Assembly (NCBI GenBank): GCA_041394265.1
Contig: JAWKIO010000005.1
Span: forward strand, 1,612,001 to 1,676,000
Source of the DNA: Acidimicrobiales bacterium
Lineage (GTDB): Bacteria > Actinomycetota > Acidimicrobiia > Acidimicrobiales > SZUA-35
Direction: 5' to 3'
DNA: 64,000 nt
Position numbers and translations under genes: made by a program. This document shows, one piece after another, positions 24,994 to 33,276 of the stretch. Under the pieces are notes generated by a model. The model was not told where the DNA came from, searched no databases, and worked only from the letters and a program-made list of their open reading frames with translations. Numbering within the stretch: the first letter of the stretch is position 1; every line of letters begins with the position of its first letter.

Positions 24994-27081
24994 TCACTCG
25001 CCCCGGACTCGCTTCACGATTTCTTCTTGCACGTTGCCAGGCGTTGGCTGGTAACTATCGAACTGCATGGTGTAGCTCGCTCGACCCTGGGTCTTCGACC
25101 GCAGATCGTTCACGTAGCCGAACATCTCCGACAGCGGAACCTGGGCGGTGACGACCTTGTTGGTGCCACGGGCTTCCATCTGGCCGACTCGGCCGCGACG
25201 TGAGTTGAGGTCGCCGATCACGTCGCCCATGTAGTCCTCGGGGGTGACGACCTCGACGGCCATGATCGGCTCGAGGAGGATCGGCTGCGCCTTGCGGGCG
25301 GCCTCGCGGAACGCCATGGTGCCGGCGATCTTGAAGGCCATTTCCGAGGAGTCGACGTCGTGGAACTTGCCGTCGAGCAGGGTGACGCGCACGTCGACGG
25401 TCTGGAACCCGGCGAGGACGCCGTTGGTCATGGCCTCCTTGGCCCCGGCATCGACCGAGGGGATGTACTCACGGGGAACACGACCACCCGTGATCTTGTC
25501 GACGAATTCATAGCCACCACCGGGGCCGGTCGGCTCCAGTGCGATCTGCACCTCGGCGTACTGACCGGTACCGCCGGTCTGCTTCTTGTGGGTGTAGGTG
25601 TGGCTGTCGACCGTGCCGTTGATGGTCTCGCGGTAGGCGACCTGCGGCTTGCCGACACTGGCGTCGACCTTGAACTCGCGGAGCATGCGGTCGACCAAGA
25701 TGTCGAGGTGGAGCTCGCCCATGCCGGCGATGATGGTCTGACCGGTCTCTTCGTCGGTACGCACCGTGAAGGTCGGGTCTTCCTCGGCCAGGGCCATGAG
25801 GGCCTTGCCCATCTTCTCCTGGTCGGCCTTGGTCTTGGGCTCCACGGCCACGTGGATCACGGGATCGGGGAACTCGAGGGATTCGAGGATGATGGCGTGC
25901 GCCGGATCGGTGAGGGTGTCACCGGTGCGGACGTTCTTGACGCCGATCGCCGCCATGATGTCGCCGGTCATGGCGAACTCGCGGTCCTCCTGCTTGTTCG
26001 CGTGCATCTCGAGGAGGCGACCCATCCGCTCCTTCGAACCCGTGCGGGTGTTGAGCACCTGGCTGCCCTTCTCGAGCGTGCCGGAGTACACCCGGAAGTA
26101 GGTGAGCTTGCCGACGTTCGGCGCCGTCATGATCTTGAAGGCCAGAGCCGAGAACGGCTCCTTGTCGTCGGGAGCGCGCTCGGCGTCGTCGCCACCCTTG
26201 AGAAGGGTGCCGTGCACCGGTGGGAGATCGAGCGGTGACGGGAGGTAGTGCACCACGGCGTCGAGGAGAGGCTGGACACCCTTGTTCTTGAACGCCGAGC
26301 CGCACAGGATCGGGACGAGGATGTTGTTGATGCAGGCGTGGCGGATGCCGGCGTGCAGCTGCTCGACGGTGAGGTCCTCGTTCTCGAGGTAGGCCTCCAT
26401 CAGTTCCTCGCTGGTCGAGGCGATGGACTCGACCAGCTCGAGACGGTACTCGGCGGCCTTGTCGGCGTAGTCAGCAGGGATGTCGACGACGTCCCAGGTC
26501 GCGCCCAGATCCTCGTTGTGGTACATCAACGCCTTCATCTCGACCAGGTCGATGATGCCGGCGAAGTCGGACTCGATACCGATCGGCAGCTGGAGGATGG
26601 CGATGTCGGGGGTCAGACGTTCCTTGATGGTGTCGACCACGAAGTAGAAGTCGCCACCGGTGCGGTCGAGCTTGTTGACGAAGCACATGCGGGGAACGCC
26701 GTACTTGTCGGCCTGACGCCACACGGTCTCGGACTGTGGCTCCACGCCCGCAACACCGTCGAACACGGCGACGGCGCCGTCGAGGACGCGCAGCGAGCGC
26801 TCGACCTCGACCGTGAAGTCGACGTGGCCGGGGGTGTCGATGATGTTGATGCGGTGATCGTTCCAGAAGCAGGTGGTGGCAGCGGACGTGATGGTGATGC
26901 CACGCTCCTGTTCCTGCTCCATCCAGTCCATGGTCGCGCCACCATCGTGCACTTCACCGATCTTGTAGTTCTTGCCGGTGTAGTAGAGGATGCGCTCGGT
27001 GGTGGTGGTCTTGCCGGCATCGATGTGCGCCATGATGCCGATGTTGCGATATTTGTCGAGTGGTGTCGGTCGCGAAGACAT
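24994..27081 (-). CDS. fusA: Elongation factor G
   Basis: Translocation GTPase. ATG 27081 gives 695 residues from MSSRPTPLDKYRNIGIMAH. It has the P-loop AHIDAGKTTTT, switch II DTPGHVDF, NKLDR, and the domain IV tip region, ending with a DLRSKTQGRASYTMQF-type C-terminus. The frame is open upstream for about 72 codons, but that sequence is Ser/Arg/Pro-rich and not EF-G-like. A 248-base spacer without a recognised gene separates it from rpsG. Confidence 0.97.
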   Translation of the reverse strand: MSSRPTPLDKYRNIGIMAHIDAGKTTTTERILYYTGKNYKIGEVHDGGATMDWMEQEQERGITITSAATTCFWNDHRINIIDTPGHVDFTVEVERSLRVLDGAVAVFDGVAGVEPQSETVWRQADKYGVPRMCFVNKLDRTGGDFYFVVDTIKERLTPDIAILQLPIGIESDFAGIIDLVEMKALMYHNEDLGATWDVVDIPADYADKAAEYRLELVESIASTSEELMEAYLENEDLTVEQLHAGIRHACINNILVPILCGSAFKNKGVQPLLDAVVHYLPSPLDLPPVHGTLLKGGDDAERAPDDKEPFSALAFKIMTAPNVGKLTYFRVYSGTLEKGSQVLNTRTGSKERMGRLLEMHANKQEDREFAMTGDIMAAIGVKNVRTGDTLTDPAHAIILESLEFPDPVIHVAVEPKTKADQEKMGKALMALAEEDPTFTVRTDEETGQTIIAGMGELHLDILVDRMLREFKVDASVGKPQVAYRETINGTVDSHTYTHKKQTGGTGQYAEVQIALEPTGPGGGYEFVDKITGGRVPREYIPSVDAGAKEAMTNGVLAGFQTVDVRVTLLDGKFHDVDSSEMAFKIAGTMAFREAARKAQPILLEPIMAVEVVTPEDYMGDVIGDLNSRRGRVGQMEARGTNKVVTAQVPLSEMFGYVNDLRSKTQGRASYTMQFDSYQPTPGNVQEEIVKRVRGE

Positions 27082-27329
27082 GATGTTGGCCTCTTCGGCA
27101 GTGGTGGAGAAGGGGGAGCGTCCGGGGGCGGAGGATCCGTTACGGGCGGTCCGAGCGTTCACCCGGACGGGTGCCGAAGCGACGGATGCCTCGGCTGGTC
27201 GAACAATCGGCGGCGACGGTGTGTCGGCCCCGACGGGCCACTCGAGTCGGAGTGGGCGAGCATCGACCCCGCCCGAACGGCGCGGCGGATGCGACAACGA
27301 ACTGCTGGGTGCAGTCGCCGATAGGGCGA

Positions 27330-27800
27330 CTACCAGCGGTAGTGAGCGAAGGCCTTGTTGGACTCGGCCATCTTGTGGAGATCCTCACGCCGCTTGACGG
27401 AGGCACCGATGCCGTTGGAGGCATCGAGGATCTCATTGGCGAGGCGCTCGGCGATCGAACGCTCGCGGCGCTGACGGGAGAACCCGACCAGCCAACGAAC
27501 GGCAAGGGTGGTGGCACGGCGGGGGCGAACCTCGACCGGCACCTGGTAGGTGGCGCCGCCGACTCGGCGGGAACGCACCTCGAGCTGGGGGCGGACGTTG
27601 TCGATGGCACGCTTCAGCGCAGCGACCGGATCGCCACCGGTCTTCTCGGCGACGATGTCGAGCGCGGTGTACACGATGCGCTCGGCGGTGGTCTTCTTGC
27701 CGTGCAAGAGGATCTTGTTGATGACCTGGGTGACCAGGACCGACCCGTGGACCGGGTCCGGCACGAGTTCACGACGGGGAGCGGGGCCCTTACGAGGCAT
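27330..27800 (-). CDS. rpsG: Ribosomal protein S7 (uS7)
   Basis: Primary 16S head-domain binder. ATG 27800 gives 156 residues, the normal length, starting MPRKGPAPRRELVPDPVHGS. Motifs: LVTQVINKILLHGKKTTAE, VRPRRATTLAVRWLV and KREDLHKMAESNKAFAHYRW (parts). It follows rpsL by 2 bases. Confidence 0.98.
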   Translation of the reverse strand: MPRKGPAPRRELVPDPVHGSVLVTQVINKILLHGKKTTAERIVYTALDIVAEKTGGDPVAALKRAIDNVRPQLEVRSRRVGGATYQVPVEVRPRRATTLAVRWLVGFSRQRRERSIAERLANEILDASNGIGASVKRREDLHKMAESNKAFAHYRW

Positions 27801-27802
27801 CG

Positions 27803-28174
27803 TCAGCCTTCCTTCTTCACGCCGTAACGCGAGCGTGCCTGCTTGCGGTCTCGGACACCGGCGGTGTCGAGCGTGCCGCGAATGATCTTGTAACGCACAC
27901 CAGGAAGGTCCTTCACACGACCACCGCGCACGAGCACGATGGAGTGTTCCTGGAGGTTGTGCCCTTCGCCCGGGATGTAGGCCGTGACCTCGACGCCGCT
28001 GGTGAGACGAACACGAGCCACCTTGCGGAGCGCGGAGTTCGGCTTCTTCGGCGTGGCGGTGTACACACGGGTGCACACGCCACGGCGCTGGGGCGATCCG
28101 ACGAGCGCCGGCGTCTTCCCCTTCTTGGACTTGGACTGACGGCCCTTACGGACCAGCTGGTTAATCGTGGGCAC
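27803..28174 (-). CDS. rpsL: Ribosomal protein S12 (uS12)
   Basis: Decoding-centre protein and the target of streptomycin-resistance mutations. GTG 28174 gives 123 residues (MPTINQLVRKGR). The loops TPKKPNSALRKVARVRL and PGEGHNLQEHS are present with wild-type Lys residues, so a streptomycin-sensitive S12 is expected. First gene of the str operon, with a candidate promoter upstream. Confidence 0.97.
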   Translation of the reverse strand: MPTINQLVRKGRQSKSKKGKTPALVGSPQRRGVCTRVYTATPKKPNSALRKVARVRLTSGVEVTAYIPGEGHNLQEHSIVLVRGGRVKDLPGVRYKIIRGTLDTAGVRDRKQARSRYGVKKEG

Positions 28175-28247
28175 AGGAGACCTCTGGGTGCGGAAGCGAG
28201 GTGGCGTTCCGGGCATGCGAACTACTCGGCCGGAATGCCGACGGTCC

Positions 28248-28276
28248 ATGCTACGGGGGCGGTCAAGGGATCACAA
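28248..28276 (-). promoter_or_regulatory. Candidate str-operon promoter
   Basis: TTGTGA (28271-28276) and TAGCAT (28248-28253) are 17 bases apart on the minus strand, giving a leader of about 65-70 bases to the rpsL GTG. The same -10 hexamer, TAGCAT, occurs with the same spacing ahead of infA. The 185-base gap to the SLC13 gene holds no other gene. Confidence 0.4.
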
Positions 28277-28359
28277 CGAGCGCCAGGCACGAACGGCCGA
28301 GGATCCCCCAAACGTTGCGCCGCAGACGCTATGGCGATGCTGCACGGAGCCCGCAGCAG

Positions 28360-30120
28360 CTAGAGCGACCACCCGTTGGCCATCATCAGCGGGAGCGCGA
28401 CCACGATCATCAGCGTGAGCGGCACACCCAGACGCAGGTAGTCGGCGAACCGGTAGCGGCCCGGTCCGTACACCATGGTGTTCGTCTGATAACCGATCGG
28501 GGTGAGAAAGCTCGCCGACGCAGCCAGCGTGGCGCCGAGCGCGAACAGGCGAGGGTCGGCACCGCTGTCCTCGGCGACCCGCATGGCGATCGGCACCACG
28601 ATGGCGACCGCCGCGGCGTTGGTCACCAGTTCGGTGAGTGTGAGCGTGGCCAGCACCACACCGAGCGCCACACCCCACGTGCCGGCCCAGCCCAGCGCCG
28701 AGACCAGACCATCTGCGATGGTCGTGGCGACACCGGTGGACTCGGCGGCCGCGCCGACACCAATCGCTGCAGCGATCAACACGATGACGCTCAGGTCGAC
28801 GCTGTCTCTTGCCTGGCGCGGGGTCAGCAGCCCGAGCACCACGGTCGCGGCTGCACCGAGTACTGCGGAACGCAGCACATCGGTCACCCCGAGCAGCGGT
28901 AGCACGGCGACCATCGCCATCACCAACAGCGCAAGCGGGGCGCGCTTCGACGCCGTCGGTGGCGGCTCCGATCGCGAGGCGATCAGGAGGAAGTCGCTCC
29001 GATCCTTCCACCGAGAGCGGAACTGGGAGTCGGCGACCAACAACAGTGAGTCGCCCACCTGGAGACGGACATCGCCAAGGCGACCCTCGACCGCCTCGCC
29101 AGAGCGATGCAGCGCGACCACGGCGGCCTGGTACCGACCTCGGAAGCCAACCGCCTTGATCGTGCTGCCGATGAGCGATGACGACGCACCGATCACGGCC
29201 TCGAACCAGGAGTGTTCGCCGTCCTCGAGCGCCATGAGGTGTTTGTGGCCATCGAGCTTCAGCCCAGCCGTTCGCTCGAGTTCGACGACTTGGTCGACCT
29301 GCCCGGCGAACGTGAGTTGGTCGCCCCCACGTAGCGCATGCTCGGGATGGACGGGTGCGGTGAGTTCTCCTTCTCGCTCGAGCCCGACCAGGAAGACGCC
29401 GGGCAGATTCCGAAGACCGCCGCCCTGGACGGTCGCGTCGTCGAGCGCACCTCCCGGCTCGACCACCAGCGAGACGGTGAATGGACGCTCGACATTCTCG
29501 TCGATCCGACCACCCCGATCGGGCAACAGGCGTGGCCCGAGCACCACCACCATCACCAGTCCGAGCGCCGCGATGGGAAGCCCGAGCTTGGCCGGTTCCA
29601 GCAGGCCGAACGGCTCCTCCCCCAACGAGGACACAACGCCGGAACCGACGAGGTTGGTCGAGGTGCCGATGAGCGTGATCATCCCGCCGAAGAGCGTCGC
29701 ATAGCTGAGTGGAATCAGGACCTTCGATGGCGAGATCCGCTGCCGCCCCGACCAGCCCACCAGTGGATTGATCAGCATGGCGACGACCGGGGTGTTGGCG
29801 ACGATGGACGAGATGATCCCGGACACGCCGATGACCCGGGCGAGTCCGGCCGCCGTCGAACGAGCTCCCGTCAACGAGCGCACGATCGGCGTCAGTGCGC
29901 CGGTCCGGTCGATGGCGCCGGCCACCACGTACATGCAGGCGATCGTGACTGGCGCTCGGTTCGAGAAGCCTTGGAGCGCTTGGTCGGAGTCGATGACACC
30001 GATCAGGAAGAGCGCCATCAGCGCGCCGACGACGCCAACCGCCGGCGAGACCCGGCGCGACACCAACGCCGTGAACATCACGAGCACCACGGCGATGAAG
30101 ATCCAGCTGTCAGCGTTCAT
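28360..30120 (-). CDS. SLC13/DASS-type membrane transporter with two RCK-C domains
   Basis: Probable sodium-coupled anion or dicarboxylate carrier of the inner membrane. The 586 residues have hydrophobic segments in two halves (about 5-195 and 395-585). Between them lie two regulatory TrkA-C-like domains (about 210-290 and 300-375; PGVFLVGLEREGEL, LQVGDSLLLVADSQF). Family features include SSIVANTPVVAMLINP and GTSTNLVGSGVV in the first half and TELVTNAAAVAIVVPIA with SFLTPIGYQTNTMVYGPG (part) in the second. The substrate cannot be told from sequence. It lies between the cox cluster and the str operon. Confidence 0.85.
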   Translation of the reverse strand: MNADSWIFIAVVLVMFTALVSRRVSPAVGVVGALMALFLIGVIDSDQALQGFSNRAPVTIACMYVVAGAIDRTGALTPIVRSLTGARSTAAGLARVIGVSGIISSIVANTPVVAMLINPLVGWSGRQRISPSKVLIPLSYATLFGGMITLIGTSTNLVGSGVVSSLGEEPFGLLEPAKLGLPIAALGLVMVVVLGPRLLPDRGGRIDENVERPFTVSLVVEPGGALDDATVQGGGLRNLPGVFLVGLEREGELTAPVHPEHALRGGDQLTFAGQVDQVVELERTAGLKLDGHKHLMALEDGEHSWFEAVIGASSSLIGSTIKAVGFRGRYQAAVVALHRSGEAVEGRLGDVRLQVGDSLLLVADSQFRSRWKDRSDFLLIASRSEPPPTASKRAPLALLVMAMVAVLPLLGVTDVLRSAVLGAAATVVLGLLTPRQARDSVDLSVIVLIAAAIGVGAAAESTGVATTIADGLVSALGWAGTWGVALGVVLATLTLTELVTNAAAVAIVVPIAMRVAEDSGADPRLFALGATLAASASFLTPIGYQTNTMVYGPGRYRFADYLRLGVPLTLMIVVALPLMMANGWSL

Positions 30121-30202
30121 GAGCGTCGGACGACCTCGGGGCAGGGCAGGTTCTGGGTGTTCTATCGGCCGCGATCATCGATCGTGGAGCGGCCGGGATC
30201 CC

Positions 30203-31339
30203 TCACCGCTGCTCGGGATCGGTGGCGCCGGCGATGATCGCGGCGAGGTCTTCGAGGCTGCGATAGGAGTTGCCGGCGACAAAGGTGTCGACGTGGGGCA
30301 GCGCTGCCGCCATCCCGGCGGCCAACGGCGCATAGCCAGGGGTGGCCTTCAGCGGATTGACCCATATGAGGCGATGGGTCACCCGGTGGAGCCGCTCCAT
30401 CTGCTCGCCCAGCAGCTCGGCTTCGCCCCGATCCCACCCATCGGACAGGATCACCACCACGCTGCCGCGGGCCATGCCGCGTATGCCCCAGCGATCGTTG
30501 AAGTCGCCGAGTACCTCGCCCAGCCGAGTGCCCCCCGACCAGTCGACGACATCGGGGGTCACCGCTCGTAGCGCTGCGTCAGGGTCGCGGTTGCCCAGCT
30601 GACGGGTGACCCGCGTCAGCCGGGTGCCGAGCGTGAACACCTCGACCCGGTTTCGAGCGACGACGGCGGCGTGAGCGAAACGCAGAAGGGCACGGGCATA
30701 GCTCTCCATCGAGCCCGACACGTCGAGGATCATCACCAGGCGTCGCGGGCGCCAGGCGTTTGCCGTATGTGCCCATCGCATCGGTTCCCCGTGATGGCGG
30801 AGCGCAAGTCGAACCGTGCGTTCGAGATCGTGCCGACTGGTCGTGCTCTTGGTGGCGATCTGCCGTCGGCTCTGACGGCGGTGTGAGGTGAAGCGCAGCC
30901 GAGTCATGAGCGTGGACAACTCGGCGAGTTCGGCGTCAGTGCAATCGCCGAAGTCCTTCTCGGCGAGGATCTCGACCCGGCTGAACCGCACGGCTTCGAT
31001 CTCGCCCGACTCGTCGGACTCCTCGCCGGTGTCGGGCTCGTCAGTGGCAGGATCGTCGCTGTCGAGCAACATCGTGACGTCCTGAGCGACCGACTCGACT
31101 CGGAGCCCCTCGAGGCCTCGGCGCTGCCAGTACGACCGGAACGCCTGGTCGTAGAGTGCGATGTCTTCGGGGCGATTGACCAGCGTCGCCCGTCCCGTCC
31201 AGTAGACCCGCTCGGCGTCGTCGAGTCCGATCGCCCCCAGCGCCTGCGTGTAGTTGATCGTCGCACTCGCCGGGACCTTCATGCCGCCCTGTCGGAGCAC
31301 GCGACTGAAGCCGACGGCGAGACGCTCACCGTCGGTCAT
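30203..31339 (-). CDS. coxE: CoxE-like VWA-domain protein
   Basis: Protein of the CO-dehydrogenase accessory type. The 378-residue product (ATG 31339, 16 bases after coxD) has an N-terminal helical region, an acidic stretch (about 90-115), an RRQSRRQIATKSTTSRHDLE segment typical of CoxE (COG3552), and a C-terminal von Willebrand A domain with the metal-ion site DVSGS, then SGGTRLGE and LSDGWDRG. In Oligotropha, CoxE works with the CoxD ATPase in building the Mo-S-Cu centre. The same pairing here suggests maturation of the adjacent CoxL. Confidence 0.88.
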   Translation of the reverse strand: MTDGERLAVGFSRVLRQGGMKVPASATINYTQALGAIGLDDAERVYWTGRATLVNRPEDIALYDQAFRSYWQRRGLEGLRVESVAQDVTMLLDSDDPATDEPDTGEESDESGEIEAVRFSRVEILAEKDFGDCTDAELAELSTLMTRLRFTSHRRQSRRQIATKSTTSRHDLERTVRLALRHHGEPMRWAHTANAWRPRRLVMILDVSGSMESYARALLRFAHAAVVARNRVEVFTLGTRLTRVTRQLGNRDPDAALRAVTPDVVDWSGGTRLGEVLGDFNDRWGIRGMARGSVVVILSDGWDRGEAELLGEQMERLHRVTHRLIWVNPLKATPGYAPLAAGMAAALPHVDTFVAGNSYRSLEDLAAIIAGATDPEQR

Positions 31340-31355
31340 CGTGGAGGGCGTCGCC

Positions 31356-32285
31356 TCACTTGGCACGGGCAATCGCCGCACGCACGAGGTCGTGCACGCC
31401 GCGCTCGGCGACACGGTCGTGATCTTCGCGGTACTTGAGCACCGTGCCGAGCGTGGCGCTCACCGCCGCGTCGTCGAGTTCGCTGCGCCCGAGAGCGGCG
31501 AGTGACATGGCCCAGTCGATGGTTTCGGCCACGCCTGGCGGCTTGTAGAGCCCGTAGCCCCGAACGGCTTCGGTGGCGGCCGCGACTTGGCGCGCCAACT
31601 GCTCACCCACATGGGGAGCGCGTAGCCGCACGATCTCGACCTCGCGCTGGAAGTCGGGGTGTTCGACCCAGTGGTAGAGGCAGCGTCGCTTGAGCGCGTC
31701 GTGGACATCGCGGGTCCGATTGGAGGTGAGGATCACCAGTGGCGGGTTCGATGCCTTGATCGTTCCAAGCTGGGGCACCGTGACCGAATAGTCCGACAAC
31801 GCCTCCAGGAGAAAGGCCTCGAACTCGTCGTCGGCTCGGTCGACCTCGTCGATCAGCAGCACCGGGACCGAGCCATCCTCGGTCGGTGTGAGCGCCTGCA
31901 GCAACGGCCGGCGAATGAGGAACTGCTCGCCGTAGAGCTCTGACTCGAGAACATTGGCGTTCTTTGCGTCGATGCGTCCCGACGCTTCGGCGGTACGCAG
32001 GTGCAACAGCTGCCGGGCGTGGTCCCATTCGAACACGGCCTGGTTGGCGTCGATGCCCTCGTAGCACTGCAGCCTGATGAACGGGCCGCCGAGCCAGCGG
32101 CTGAGCACCTTGGCCACCTCGGTCTTGCCGACCCCGGCCTCGCCCTCGAGGAACAGCGGGCGACGCAAGGTGATGGCGAGGAAGATCGACGTGGCGAGTC
32201 CCTCGTCGGCGAGGTAATCGTTCGCGGCCAGCGCCGCCTTCACGTCGTCGACCGAACTCACCAGCGTTTCCAACGATGTCGTCAC
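31356..32285 (-). CDS. coxD: CoxD-like MoxR-family AAA+ ATPase
   Basis: ATPase chaperone thought to act with CoxE on the molybdenum hydroxylase. GTG 32285 gives 309 residues. Walker A GEAGVGKTE, Walker B LLIDEVDRAD, sensor TSNRTRDVHDALKRRC and FIRLQCYEGID are typical of the MoxR/CoxD group. The frame is open 41 codons upstream, but that region contains the large palindrome, so the later start is preferred. It lies between coxM and coxE. Confidence 0.9.
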   Translation of the reverse strand: MTTSLETLVSSVDDVKAALAANDYLADEGLATSIFLAITLRRPLFLEGEAGVGKTEVAKVLSRWLGGPFIRLQCYEGIDANQAVFEWDHARQLLHLRTAEASGRIDAKNANVLESELYGEQFLIRRPLLQALTPTEDGSVPVLLIDEVDRADDEFEAFLLEALSDYSVTVPQLGTIKASNPPLVILTSNRTRDVHDALKRRCLYHWVEHPDFQREVEIVRLRAPHVGEQLARQVAAATEAVRGYGLYKPPGVAETIDWAMSLAALGRSELDDAAVSATLGTVLKYREDHDRVAERGVHDLVRAAIARAK

Positions 32286-32374
32286 GCCTGGCAGGCTACT
32301 GGCCCACTCGACACCGGACAGACTCGGCGTCGGCTGCTCGGCCCGCCGGCGTCGGAACCCGAGTCCAAAACCGA

Positions 32375-32444
32375 CAAACCCACTCGTTCTCGAGAGTCGA
32401 GGCGACACATGTGTCGCTTGACGACTCGAGAACGAGTGGGTTTG
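32375..32444. terminator. 70-bp near-perfect palindrome between coxM and coxD
   Basis: The outer arms match over 20 bases (CAAACCCACTCGTTCTCGAG and its complement), then a 2-base bulge and 4 more paired bases. Inside is a separate 16-base perfect palindrome, GCGACACATGTGTCGC. It begins 7 bases after the coxM stop; past the hairpin in the coxM direction there is a TTTT. It looks like a very strong terminator or mRNA-stabilising structure separating coxSLM from coxDE. Confidence 0.8.
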
Positions 32445-32451
32445 GGGTGGG

Positions 32452-33276
32452 TCAGGCTCGGCCGGCCTCGGTCAACGCTCGCTCGACGAGTACCTGCACC
32501 AGGTGGTTGCGGTATTCGGCGTCGCCGTTGAGGTCTTCCGGCGCCTGCGTTCCCTCGGCAGCAACCGACGCCGCGTCGGCGGCGCTGGCCCCCGAGGCGA
32601 GAGCCGCTTCGACCGAGGCGGAGCGCATCGGTGCCGGTCCCATGTTGACCAGGGCAACACCCGGGCTGTCGCTCATCACCGCAGCAACACCGACGATCGC
32701 CCAGTCTTGGGCTCGCCGGTTGAACTTCTGGTAGCTCCAGCCGGCGTCGCCCACCTTCGGCACCCGAATCTCGGTGAGGAGTTCGTCGGGTGCGAGCGCC
32801 GTTTCGAGGAACCCGGTGAAGAAGTCGTTGGCCGCCACTTCGCGGGTACCGCTCGGACCCCGCAACACCATCGTGCCCCCGAGCGCGAGCAACGCTGCGG
32901 GAAGGTCGGACGCCGGATCGCCATGGGCGAGGGAGCCGCCGAGTGTGCCCCGATGACGAACGGCCGGATCGCCGACCTGACCCGCCACGTGTGCCAGCAT
33001 CGGCGCCTGACTGGCCAGGAGCTCGGACGTCTCGAGCGAACGGTGCCGGGTCATGGCGCCGATGGCGATGTGGTCACCAGCGTCATTGATGTAGGACAGA
33101 TCGCTGAGCCGACCGATGTCGACCAGCACCGACGGTGTGGCGAGCCGAAACTTCATGAGCGGGATGAGGCTGTGACCCCCCGCCAAAAGTTTGGCTTCGT
33201 CGCCGTGCTCGGTGAGCGCAGCGATGGCGGCATCGGCCGAGTCGGCCTCGACGTAGTCGAACGTTGCGGGAATCAT
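32452..33276 (-). CDS. coxM: CO dehydrogenase-type medium subunit, FAD-binding
   Basis: Flavoprotein that passes electrons from the Fe-S subunit onward. The 274 residues contain the FAD pyrophosphate motif AGGHSLIPLMKFRL and the second flavin motif TLGGSLAHGDPASDLPAAL. The ATG at 33276 overlaps the coxL stop as ATGA. Gene order S-L-M is that of form II clusters. Confidence 0.92.
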   Translation of the reverse strand: MIPATFDYVEADSADAAIAALTEHGDEAKLLAGGHSLIPLMKFRLATPSVLVDIGRLSDLSYINDAGDHIAIGAMTRHRSLETSELLASQAPMLAHVAGQVGDPAVRHRGTLGGSLAHGDPASDLPAALLALGGTMVLRGPSGTREVAANDFFTGFLETALAPDELLTEIRVPKVGDAGWSYQKFNRRAQDWAIVGVAAVMSDSPGVALVNMGPAPMRSASVEAALASGASAADAASVAAEGTQAPEDLNGDAEYRNHLVQVLVERALTEAGRA

